A stretch of DNA of 64,000 nt from a bacterium. Its GTDB lineage: Bacteria > UBP6 > UBA1177. Below, piece by piece: positions 55,538 to 63,889 of this stretch. Numbering within the stretch: position 1 is the stretch's first letter; each line of letters opens with the position of its first letter. The stretch is taken from positions 41,466 to 105,465 of the forward strand of contig JAEESW010000005.1 in the NCBI GenBank assembly GCA_016290135.1. The letters run 5' to 3'. The notes below the pieces were generated by a model. The model was not told the DNA's origin, searched no databases, and saw only the letters and a list, made by a program, of their open reading frames with translations. The position numbers and the translations under genes are program-made.

Positions 55538-58500
55538 TTGTTCCAAAAAAAAATTTTTTTCGATACTGTTGGCAATACAGGAACTTGTGTGGTCACGATC
55601 GGAGCAAACGAGGTATGCGATGACGGAGCCAACAACGGCCACTACAAATCCTCAGGCACGACGTCTTACTGCAAAAATGACTGTTCCGGCAGGATCGCAG
55701 GCGGCACTGAATATTTCTGTGGTGACAAAATCGTTCAGCTCAAACAGGGTGATGACAGATGCTATGACTCGCAGTGCAAGTATGCAATCCCGGCAAATTA
55801 TCCTGGTGCGATAATCACCGATCTCACTGCATCGGAGCAGTGCGACAGCGCCGATGTCAGCACGGATCATTTGTGTGACATCTACATGGAACTGAATGGC
55901 AAATCAATTGCTCCCGCTAAGTCTGGAAGCAGATATTACAACAGCGGTTCAATCAGCTGCAACGCCTGCAAGATCTCTACATCAGATAACCCGTGCGGCT
56001 ACTGCGGCGACGGTGTTTATCAGAGCGGTAAAGAAACCTGCGAGAATACTGCGGCAGGCATTCAATACGGAGCAGCATCAACCGATGTTTTTGATCAAAA
56101 AGATTTTACCTATTCCAGCACATCATCGGGAAATTGGACTGTCAAAATCAGCGGTATTTACAAAATACAGATCGAAGGCGGTAAAGGAGGTCAAGGCGGT
56201 AATGGCAGAGCAGGAGAGTACTCTGACCAGGAGACTGGTTCTGTCGGAAGCAGTGGATCTGTTGTAGCACGTCAGTATTTCCTACAATCCGGAACTATTC
56301 TTTCATTTACAGCCGGCACAAATGGAAATACCGGAACTGGTGGCGGATCAGGAAGAAGTGGTGCTACACCTGGCGGGAGCGGCGGAAGTCTGAACGGTCA
56401 AACAGGCAATGGCGGTTCCGATGGGGAAGAACATAGCATCTGCGGCGATGCCGGTGGCGGCGGTGCCGGCGGCGGCGGTGGTGGTGCTGCTTACTTAAAA
56501 ATAGGTTCCGATCTTATTTTGACTGCAAACGGCGGTGCTGGCGGTCAAGGCGGAAAAGGCGGCGGTGGAAAAGGTGGACTATTTTGTGCGGGTGGAAACC
56601 AACACGATGGCGGATCAGGCGGTTCCGGCGGAACAGGTGGTGTTTATGACAGCAGTCATTCCAATTGGGCAAGTACTTCATCGGGAACCGGATGGAAATA
56701 TGATGGGACTGCATCTTCGGATTCGGCATCCGGTAGTTCCAAGTTCACAGTTAAACTGGTAAAATACGCACCGTGCAAAAGCGACTGCACATTTGAGACA
56801 AACGCTTCTAATTTTATCAATATCAAAAAGAGGACTGTAAACTGCACTGGATTACCAGCAAATGCTGAGTGGAATACGGCCTCGAGCATAACTCAGAACT
56901 TTGGTTCAACATGGACACCTCAAGAAACTGGTACTCACAACGAAACTCCAAGCACGACTGAGTGCAGATACAAATGCAAGAGCGGCTACAATTGGAATGG
57001 TTCAGCCTGCGTCAACACGAGAGTCGTTGACTGTCCGCTTGCAGGAAGACCTACCGAAAATCCTGAAGACGGAAACTGGGAATGGAACACCGTTGCCGAA
57101 ATCACGCAGAATTGGGACGGCTCGGGCTGGACTCCGGCGGACACGGTTTCATACAGCGATACGCCGACCACAAGTGAATGCCGCTTCAGATGTAAAGAAG
57201 GCTTCACCTATCAGCAGAATGACTATACTTATACGCAGAACGGCACGACTACTACGGTCGAAGGCAACCACTGCAAGAACGAGAGGATCGTAAACTGCAC
57301 AGGCCTGCCTGCTCATGCTACATGGTGGGGTGAAACAGAGAAACACGGAACTCCGGCTGAACATACGATAACGCAGCACTGGACTCAGGCAAACGGCTGG
57401 CAGAATACGACAACCGGAAGCTACAGTGCAAGCAATGTTGCCGGCGAATGCCGTTTCCACTGCAACAAAAACTACACATGGAGCAACGGACAGTGCGTTG
57501 CAAATAAGAGAACAACTGTTGCCTGCGGCACAAAACCGGGCAACACCGACTGGAACGACAGCGGCAAAAACGGCAAATTCGAGCAGACTTGGAGTGATAC
57601 CGGTTTGGGCAGCGAAACCTGCAATGCTGCTCAGTGGGCTAATAACGACTGCTGGTTCCCGAGAAGCAAGAGTGCGACCTACCAGCCGACGACTGCGGCA
57701 GAATGCGGATACAAGTGCTCTGCTGATTTCCACACCGAAAACAGCGGCGCGACCTGCATCTCTGACTACATGGATCCGAATGATCCTTCGTCGGAATGTA
57801 ATGCCGGCGGTACAGACAGATGCAAATGCGAATATCTGCCTACCGGCGGAATTGCAAACACGGCAACAAGGATCGCACGTCATTGGGATGGCACTAAATG
57901 GTTGCCGGTAAACAGCTATGCCAACAACTACAGTACTACGCCGAGAACTGATATCTGTGCTTACCAGTGCTGGGCAGATGCTACACACCACTTTGAGTGG
58001 AACGGTTCGGCTTGTGTCGGACAGGATACCACGGAAACCTGCACCGGTCTTCCGGAGCATGCAACATGGTGGGCAAAAACTGAGCATCACGGAAATCCTG
58101 ATGCGCATACAATAACGCAGACATGGACAAATGTAAGCGGCACTTGGAAGTGGATGCCTGTTAAAGAGGGCGCATACAGCGCAAGCAACCCGAATAAGCC
58201 TAACGAGTGCTGGTTCCACTGCAACAAGAACTACACTTGGAGCAACGGACAGTGCGTTGCAAATAAGCGGACGACAGTTGCCTGCGGATACGGCAAACCT
58301 GCTCATTCGACCTGGAACGACGGCGGCAAGAACGGCAAATTCGAGCAGACTTGGAATGAACTTGCTTCCGCTGATTGCAATGCTTCTCAGTGGGCGGCTG
58401 ATAACTGCTGGTTCCCGAGAAGCAAGAACTCGAACCACAATGCGACAGCAGGCGAGTGTATCTATAAGTGCAACACAAACTACACGTGGAACAACAGTCA

Positions 58501-59476
58501 GTCCAGTTCGGCTTGTAATGCAAATACGAATACCTACACATGCACAGGCAAAACCGACGGCACTGAATGGAACAGCGTATCTTCATACACGCAGACTTGG
58601 GATGAAGATCATGCCGGCTGCAATCCTTCTGTAACTGATCCTGCTGACACGAACAGCTGCTGGTATCCTCAAGCAACAAGTGCAACTTACAACACGACTG
58701 CAAGCACGACTGAGTGCCGTTACAAATGTGATTCGACACACACTCGTTACAACAATGCTTGCGTCAACTCAAGGAGCGGTCAGTCCTGCACTGGCAATCC
58801 GGCAAACACACGCTGGTCATCGAACAACTCTACGAGCAAGACCATAACGCAGACCTGGACTCCGGCAAACGGCTGGCAGCCGTCACTGACAGGAACCCAC
58901 AATACTGCTACGGATGCAAACCAGTGCTACTTCCAGTGCGAAGGTGAAACTTTAGCTACACCTCACTATGACTGGAACGGCACGAGTTGTGATGCGCACC
59001 AGTTGAAAGACCGGAACTGCACAGGTCTGCCTGCTCACAACTCAGCCTTCTGGCAGCCAAAGATCACGCAGACTTGGAACGGCTCAACTTTTGCGCCGAC
59101 GCTGTCAGCAACTTACAGCGCATCTCAGGTTCTTAACGAATGTCATTTCAAGTGTATCAACGGTTATGGCCCAAATACTGCTCAAACAGACTGTCAGTAT
59201 TGTAACGACGGTGCTATAAATGGATCGGAAACCTGCGACGGATCAAACTTTACGCACTCGTACACTCTTTGTCTTAAAGGCAGTGTAACTCGTGGAAGCA
59301 GTAACAGTTGTGATGGTGGTTGCAGTTCAGATTATAAGCCGTATATCTGGACAGAATGCTCAAGAAATTCTTGTGCTACCACGGGCACAAACGCTTGCAA
59401 AGAAACATGGTCTTGCACAACAAAGACATCGTGTAACGACAATTCACCAAGTCAGGCTTGCCATACAGGTGTTTAA
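55538..59476 (+). CDS. Giant Cys-rich and Gly-rich repeat protein, silent cassette or N-terminally truncated
   Basis: At least 1312 residues. The frame is open from 55436, but no ATG or GTG lies between 55436 and the first module; TTG 55538 is nominal, with no ribosome site and no signal peptide. Order: Cys-rich repeats like those of Myxococcota surface proteins (about 12-190: NEVCDDGANNGHYKSSG, then YCGDGVYQSGKETC); a Gly-rich domain (about 195-400), of the type seen in ALK-like extracellular domains, with SGIYKIQIEGGKGGQGG; then about ten Cys-rich units of 65-90 residues (about 425-1230), with CTGLP, ITQxW, GEC.F.C and W.NG..CV as landmarks; a last Cys-rich end. Such a protein belongs outside the cell, so the lack of export signals suggests that an N-terminal part must be supplied by recombination or has been lost. 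Confidence 0.7.
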   Translation: MFQKKIFFDTVGNTGTCVVTIGANEVCDDGANNGHYKSSGTTSYCKNDCSGRIAGGTEYFCGDKIVQLKQGDDRCYDSQCKYAIPANYPGAIITDLTASEQCDSADVSTDHLCDIYMELNGKSIAPAKSGSRYYNSGSISCNACKISTSDNPCGYCGDGVYQSGKETCENTAAGIQYGAASTDVFDQKDFTYSSTSSGNWTVKISGIYKIQIEGGKGGQGGNGRAGEYSDQETGSVGSSGSVVARQYFLQSGTILSFTAGTNGNTGTGGGSGRSGATPGGSGGSLNGQTGNGGSDGEEHSICGDAGGGGAGGGGGGAAYLKIGSDLILTANGGAGGQGGKGGGGKGGLFCAGGNQHDGGSGGSGGTGGVYDSSHSNWASTSSGTGWKYDGTASSDSASGSSKFTVKLVKYAPCKSDCTFETNASNFINIKKRTVNCTGLPANAEWNTASSITQNFGSTWTPQETGTHNETPSTTECRYKCKSGYNWNGSACVNTRVVDCPLAGRPTENPEDGNWEWNTVAEITQNWDGSGWTPADTVSYSDTPTTSECRFRCKEGFTYQQNDYTYTQNGTTTTVEGNHCKNERIVNCTGLPAHATWWGETEKHGTPAEHTITQHWTQANGWQNTTTGSYSASNVAGECRFHCNKNYTWSNGQCVANKRTTVACGTKPGNTDWNDSGKNGKFEQTWSDTGLGSETCNAAQWANNDCWFPRSKSATYQPTTAAECGYKCSADFHTENSGATCISDYMDPNDPSSECNAGGTDRCKCEYLPTGGIANTATRIARHWDGTKWLPVNSYANNYSTTPRTDICAYQCWADATHHFEWNGSACVGQDTTETCTGLPEHATWWAKTEHHGNPDAHTITQTWTNVSGTWKWMPVKEGAYSASNPNKPNECWFHCNKNYTWSNGQCVANKRTTVACGYGKPAHSTWNDGGKNGKFEQTWNELASADCNASQWAADNCWFPRSKNSNHNATAGECIYKCNTNYTWNNSQSSSACNANTNTYTCTGKTDGTEWNSVSSYTQTWDEDHAGCNPSVTDPADTNSCWYPQATSATYNTTASTTECRYKCDSTHTRYNNACVNSRSGQSCTGNPANTRWSSNNSTSKTITQTWTPANGWQPSLTGTHNTATDANQCYFQCEGETLATPHYDWNGTSCDAHQLKDRNCTGLPAHNSAFWQPKITQTWNGSTFAPTLSATYSASQVLNECHFKCINGYGPNTAQTDCQYCNDGAINGSETCDGSNFTHSYTLCLKGSVTRGSSNSCDGGCSSDYKPYIWTECSRNSCATTGTNACKETWSCTTKTSCNDNSPSQACHTGV
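57296..58430 (+). repeat. Internal duplication of a two-unit block in the Cys-rich gene
   Basis: The block 57296-57674 and the block 58040-58430 code for the same two units in a row, CTGLP..HATWW and then TTVACG..KP with GKNGKFEQTW and CWFPRSK. DNA identity is high, for example TGGAGCAACGGACAGTGCG in both. A divergent unit lies between them. The offset is about 744-759 bases, reflecting small in-frame length differences. This points to growth of the gene by duplication of unit pairs. Confidence 0.8.
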
Positions 59477-59492
59477 TTCTCAAGGTTAATAT

Positions 59493-60302
59493 ATGACCCA
59501 GCTTGCTTTATTGGCATATTTTGCTCTCTTTTTGATTCTGCTCAAAACTTGTTCGATTAAACTCTCTAGGATTTGGTTTTTTCCGCTTTTTGCAATTTAT
59601 GTCGGTTTAATATTGGCAACATTGTTAGCTATATTCTTGAACGGAGCAGATTCATCACTATCAGAGAATGATGCTTTTTTAAGCATTATGGTTGATGCTC
59701 TGAATCCTCTGAACGGCAGAGGAAAAGTGATGTACGGTGGATATTTCGGTCTGATTGTCGGATATTTGATTCTGAATTTTGTCACAAGACGAAAATCATT
59801 ACCGCTATTCCTAGATATTTCGGTAATCTGCACATCGCTTTTGTTCGCTATCTGGCGAATCAATTGTTTTTTGAGCGGCTGCTGTTTCGGAATGCCGACC
59901 AAAATTCTGGGAATTTCGTTTCCAAACAGTTCACATGCTTTTCGTTATTTAGAAGGAACTGATTTAGTTGTCGGCAAGTCAACAGTTCCTCTTCTTCCGA
60001 CACAACTTATTTCCTGTGCAGGTGATTTTGCCATCTTCCTGTTTTTATTGATCCTTTTCTTGAAAAGGAAAACCACGTATCCCTATTTTTATTTATTCGC
60101 ACACGCTCTTTTATACGGCATCGGCAGATTTACGATCGAATTTTTCAGGATCGATCCGCGTGAATTCTGGGGGCTGCTTTCGATGTCGCAGTGGATCTCT
60201 CTCGTTTTGATTGCGGCAGCTCTGGTTTTCTTTATCAAAAACAGAAAGGAAATCGCGGAATCGTTCAGAAATCCGGCAACCAATCGTAGAGACGTTTCAT
60301 GA
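59493..60302 (+). CDS. Lgt-like membrane protein (prolipoprotein diacylglyceryl transferase family)
   Basis: 269 residues with about seven helices. Family marks are kept in part: AIWRINCFLSGCCFGMPT (about 126-143) resembles the Lgt segment with the invariant Arg; LLPTQLISC (about 166-174) stands for the usual HPTQLYE; GRFTIEFFR (about 207-215) is the C-terminal motif. The His of HPTQ is replaced by Leu. It may transfer a lipid group to the Cys of certain proteins or be a diverged relative. It starts 16 bases after the Cys-rich gene with AAGG before ATG and overlaps the next gene by four bases, so the three are probably one transcript. It is AT-rich compared with lnt. Confidence 0.75.
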   Translation: MTQLALLAYFALFLILLKTCSIKLSRIWFFPLFAIYVGLILATLLAIFLNGADSSLSENDAFLSIMVDALNPLNGRGKVMYGGYFGLIVGYLILNFVTRRKSLPLFLDISVICTSLLFAIWRINCFLSGCCFGMPTKILGISFPNSSHAFRYLEGTDLVVGKSTVPLLPTQLISCAGDFAIFLFLLILFLKRKTTYPYFYLFAHALLYGIGRFTIEFFRIDPREFWGLLSMSQWISLVLIAAALVFFIKNRKEIAESFRNPATNRRDVS

Positions 60303-62170
60303 AACGTCTCAGGATCTCAATAAATTCCAGATATTTTCTTACGATTTCCTACATTTTTATGCTGATTTACAAGATTCTTCTTGCAGGTCAGTATTTATGT
60401 TTTGTGTCGAACCATCATCCGATCCTGTTTTTTCCGCCGTTTTCAGTGATTTTGTCGGCAGCAGATTTTATTTTTCTTTTCATATTTTTCAGAATCTGCG
60501 ATTTCTTTAGTAAATCCAAATTGTTGAATTGGTTTTACTCACTTCTTTTCTTATCATCGGTAATTTTCTTTTTTTATGATGTCGCCCTTTTTCAATATTT
60601 CAGGGCATTCAACAACTACGGTCTGACAAAATTTCTGGCTTACAGTTCCGGTGAAATATCAAGATATGTTGTTTATTCGATGAACGTATTTTTTGTCGGA
60701 ATCATTTTATCTTATTTTATTGCGCTTGCATTGATGCTGATTTCTGCAATAAAAAAGAACCCTTGCCTTATCAAACCTTTTTCCGACCGCGTTGTTCATA
60801 TTCTTTTGTCTGTGAATATCGTTTTCTGCATTGTGACAGCGTTTCTGCCGTTTGAAGAAACAGTCGGGCTCGAAAAAAGCCCGCTTTTTGAATATTTCTC
60901 AACACATGTTTTGAGTTCTTATTATCTTGACGTGAACAAAGAAGTTGAGCCGGCTGAATATCCCGGAATTAGTACAGAAAAAGAAAATTTTCCTAAAGTT
61001 GATTTCGATTTCAGCGCAACAAAAGGAAAAAATGTGATTGTTGTCATTATTGAAAGCACCGCTTTTGAAAAAACACCGCTCGGCGGCGACAGCAGAAGCA
61101 ATCTTTTGTTTTTGACAGATTTGTCAAAGAAATCAATAAGTTTTATTTCGCACAGAACGGTTTTCCCAGCGACCACAAGATCAATCCTTGCGCTTTTCTG
61201 CTCGAATAATCCGGGAACAGATTATGAGTCAGTTACAAGAATCACAGATTCATTCGACTGCGTTTCGATTTTCGATGTTTTTGAAAAAAACGGATATGTT
61301 GCTTCCTTCTTTTCGCCCGTTCTCCTTGATTTCGACAGTTTCGAAAATTTGAAAGCGATTAAGAGGCTTGATCATGTTTTCGAGCCTTCAAAAGTGATTG
61401 AAAGCGGTACTTTCAAGAGACAGTTCGGCACTGAGACAGCGATTGAGGAAGAAATAGTTCAGGACGATTTTTTCAACTACATTCAAACTGTAAAGTCTAG
61501 GAAAAAACCCTTTTTTGCCTTATATTTTCCGTATTGGACTCACGCTCCTTACGAAGTTCCGTTCGAGGATACTTCAAAACTTGGTCATCTGGAGCGTTAT
61601 TACAAGTCTCAGGAATACATGAATGTGAAAATGGAAGAGTTTTTGGATAAACTCGAAGAAGAAAATATCCTTGAAAATTCAATAGTTGTGTTCACAAGCG
61701 ATCATGGAGAAGGATTCGGACGAAAAGTAGGGAACTTCATCCATCCGAACTATCTCTGGGATGAAAATCTCCATGTTCCCTTCCTGATCTACGCGAAAGG
61801 GATCACGGACGCACAGCCGCAAACGATCACGAATCCGACGACTGTTCTCGATGTTGCGCCGACACTCGCCAAGTTGGCAGGGATCGAGCCTGAAAAATCG
61901 TGGATCGGCAATAATATGTTTGACGGAATCACGAAGCCTGTTTTCATCTACACCAGAGCGATGAATCTCCACAGCGGAATTCTTGACGGGAACCGCAAAT
62001 TCTTCTTCAACCACGTCACAGGCAAAAATTATTATTTCGACCTCAGAAACGACCCGCTTGAGGAACACAATCTTGTTGATACTCTTGACAAGGAAAGGTT
62101 GGAAAATCTAATAAAATTCATAAATTACAAAAATTTTGAAATCAACCGTGCTGTGAAAACATCTCATTGA
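60299..62170 (+). CDS. Membrane sulfatase-family protein (LTA synthase / phosphoethanolamine transferase-like)
   Basis: 623 residues. Five helices (about 10-195) precede a sulfatase/alkaline-phosphatase domain in the periplasm: GKNVIVVIIESTAFEKTP (the Glu that binds metal, and the Thr nucleophile of the EST motif, about residues 240-257), FPYWTHAPYEVPFED, VVFTSDHGEGFG (Asp-His pair, about 463-474) and NLHVPFLIY. This layout is that of LtaS, OpgB and EptA-like enzymes, which move a phospho-alcohol head group onto a lipid or sugar. The acceptor is unknown. Its ATG overlaps the stop of the Lgt-like gene. The gene is AT-rich in its first part and richer in GC at the end. Confidence 0.82.
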   Translation: MKRLRISINSRYFLTISYIFMLIYKILLAGQYLCFVSNHHPILFFPPFSVILSAADFIFLFIFFRICDFFSKSKLLNWFYSLLFLSSVIFFFYDVALFQYFRAFNNYGLTKFLAYSSGEISRYVVYSMNVFFVGIILSYFIALALMLISAIKKNPCLIKPFSDRVVHILLSVNIVFCIVTAFLPFEETVGLEKSPLFEYFSTHVLSSYYLDVNKEVEPAEYPGISTEKENFPKVDFDFSATKGKNVIVVIIESTAFEKTPLGGDSRSNLLFLTDLSKKSISFISHRTVFPATTRSILALFCSNNPGTDYESVTRITDSFDCVSIFDVFEKNGYVASFFSPVLLDFDSFENLKAIKRLDHVFEPSKVIESGTFKRQFGTETAIEEEIVQDDFFNYIQTVKSRKKPFFALYFPYWTHAPYEVPFEDTSKLGHLERYYKSQEYMNVKMEEFLDKLEEENILENSIVVFTSDHGEGFGRKVGNFIHPNYLWDENLHVPFLIYAKGITDAQPQTITNPTTVLDVAPTLAKLAGIEPEKSWIGNNMFDGITKPVFIYTRAMNLHSGILDGNRKFFFNHVTGKNYYFDLRNDPLEEHNLVDTLDKERLENLIKFINYKNFEINRAVKTSH

Positions 62171-62220
62171 TTTCCTCCCCCCGCAATTCCCAAAAAATCT
62201 AATTTGTAACATAAGACCGG

Positions 62221-63570
62221 TTACAGCAGCGGCGTCATGTAAAGCGGAAGATACAGTATCCCGTCCTTTTCCTGAAGGTCTGCCGTGTGCAGCACATACT
62301 GTGTCGAAAGCTGCTCCGCATATTTAGCGGCGAATTTTCCGAGCGAGGAAGTCGTGTATCTCGTGGTCGATTTGACTTCTATCGGAGAGATGTTGTGGCG
62401 GTTCGTGAGATCGGGTTTCTGCACGAGGAAATCGATCTCCATGCGGTCTGACGCATCTGTTTTTGAATATGACGAATAGAAATAAAGTTTGTGTCCTGCA
62501 GCGCAGAGCATCTGGGCGACTATATTTTCAACGAGCATCCCCTTGTTTATCTCGAGTTTGTCGAGCAGAAGGCGGTTGTAGAGCTTTTCTTTTGCGATTA
62601 TCTGTTCGTCGAAAGTGTGGGAGATCAGAAGTCCTGTGTCGGCCATGTAGCACTTCAGCGAAGTGTTGTCGGCACGCATTTTCAGCCCGACTGTCGGTTC
62701 TGTCACTGCATAGCAGATGTTCACGATCTTTGCATCGGAGAGCCAGAAAAACGAGCTTTCGTAGCTGCGGTAACGAGCGCTTTCCGACAGATCAGCCAGC
62801 TTGAAACGCTTTTCGTGGCGTTGAAGTTCAGCGGGAATCAAGTCGAAAATGTTTTTGACTTTGCTTTCGTAACCTACGGCGTATTTCTCTATGTCGGCGC
62901 GATATAAGGCGAGGATCTCGCGTTTTGCGGCATCAGTCTCGTCAAAATCCCTGTTTTCACGGAAGGCAAGGACGGCCTGCGGCATCCCTCCGACGATCAT
63001 ATACTGGCGGAAAAGATCCATTGTTCTGCGGTGCACCGGGCCGAGCGGCAGTTTGTGTTCATAACAGTGCCTGATGAACGGCATCGCCGTTTCGTCGCCA
63101 AGCGCCCAGAGGAATTCCTCAAAATCCATCGGATACATCGGGATCCTGTGTTCTTCTGAAGGAATGACGATGTCCTTGACATTCCGGTTTATGCTGACGA
63201 GCGAGCCCGTTTCGATATAGTCGTAACGTCTGTCTGCGACAAGGTATTTGATCGCCGCCCTCGCCCTGGGATAGAGCTGCACTTCGTCAAAAATTATGAG
63301 TGAATCCCGTTCGTAAAGCTTGACGCCGTAATAAGTCGAAATCTGCATGAAAAACATGTCAAGGTCATGAAGATAATTGTCGAAAATCTCGAACAATTGT
63401 TTGTCAGCGTGGTTGAAATCAACGAGAATATAGGATCTATATTCGTTTTCAGCAAACTGCTGCACGATGTAACTTTTGCCGATACGCCTTGCCCCGTCGA
63501 TCATTATTGCCGTTTTTCCTTGCCGTTTGAGTTTCCAATCAAGCAACTCATTGTAAATCTTACGTTTCAT
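62221..63570 (-). CDS. AAA_14 ATPase with DUF4143 domain
   Basis: 449 residues from ATG 63570, with GGAGG six bases upstream; the open frame continues further but over repeats without a ribosome site. Walker A is GARRIGKS (26-33), Walker B SLIIFDEVQLYPRAR (about 92-106), with TGSLVSINR as sensor. The middle part fits AAA_14 (PMDFEEFLWALGD and VGGMPQAV); the end is a DUF4143 nuclease-like domain with MLVENIVAQML, EIDFLV and SPIEVKSTTRY (the D...E-x-K pattern). Such genes are widespread as scattered, mobile-looking copies; the function is unknown, possibly toxin-like or in genome conflict. Three 33-bp spaced repeats precede it. Confidence 0.88.
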   Translation of the reverse strand: MKRKIYNELLDWKLKRQGKTAIMIDGARRIGKSYIVQQFAENEYRSYILVDFNHADKQLFEIFDNYLHDLDMFFMQISTYYGVKLYERDSLIIFDEVQLYPRARAAIKYLVADRRYDYIETGSLVSINRNVKDIVIPSEEHRIPMYPMDFEEFLWALGDETAMPFIRHCYEHKLPLGPVHRRTMDLFRQYMIVGGMPQAVLAFRENRDFDETDAAKREILALYRADIEKYAVGYESKVKNIFDLIPAELQRHEKRFKLADLSESARYRSYESSFFWLSDAKIVNICYAVTEPTVGLKMRADNTSLKCYMADTGLLISHTFDEQIIAKEKLYNRLLLDKLEINKGMLVENIVAQMLCAAGHKLYFYSSYSKTDASDRMEIDFLVQKPDLTNRHNISPIEVKSTTRYTTSSLGKFAAKYAEQLSTQYVLHTADLQEKDGILYLPLYMTPLL

Positions 63571-63580
63571 AACTGCCTCC

Positions 63581-63659
63581 GCACGATTCCAAGCGATAAA
63601 ACGAGCTGATTTTGCACGATTCCAAGGTTTTGTCAAGCAATATTTTGCACAATTCCAAG
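63581..63659. repeat. Three direct repeats with exact 33-bp period upstream of the AAA_14 gene
   Basis: GCACGATTCCAAG occurs at 63581-63593 and 63614-63626, and GCACAATTCCAAG at 63647-63659. The starts are exactly 33 bases apart, about three helix turns, with ATTTT before the second and third copies. On the coding strand the repeats read CTTGGAATCGTGC. They lie between the ribosome site of the AAA_14 gene and its likely promoter and look like operator sites. Translated in frame they would read W-N-(R/C)-A every 11 residues, so a longer N-terminus cannot be fully excluded. A separate inverted repeat GTGAA-TAT-TTCAC is at 63670-63682. Confidence 0.8.
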
Positions 63660-63719
63660 ACATAATCTGGTGAATATTTCACAAAAGTATTTATATCCTG
63701 TAGCCGTTTGCCGCTCTAA

Positions 63720-63755
63720 CTAGTGTAAAAACTAGTGTAAAAACTGGTGCAAAAC
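63720..63755. repeat. Three 12-bp tandem repeats with a motif shared with the integrase start
   Basis: CTAGTGTAAAAA stands at 63720-63731 and again at 63732-63743; CTGGTGCAAAAC follows at 63744-63755. Bases 63735-63752 match the 18-bp motif at the recombinase start (55455-55472, opposite strand) at 15 positions. Around them, 63660-63889 holds no gene. The array lies 135 bases before the second copy of the Cys-rich module. Confidence 0.7.
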
Positions 63756-63889
63756 AGTTGCCGCAATTGTTTAATATGATATACACAAATTGACTTTTTT
63801 TGATTCAAAAGCCGTTTTTTGTCCCTGATTCTGGCCGGAAATCGTTTCTTTTGAGGTATATAAGATAAATAAAACAAAAACAAAATTGT

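Noticed and set aside
57149..58438. A 429-codon minus-strand frame opposite the Cys-rich repeat gene
   Set aside because: It is an antisense shadow of the repeated coding sequence: same period, low-complexity Val/Ser/Cys product, no ribosome site.
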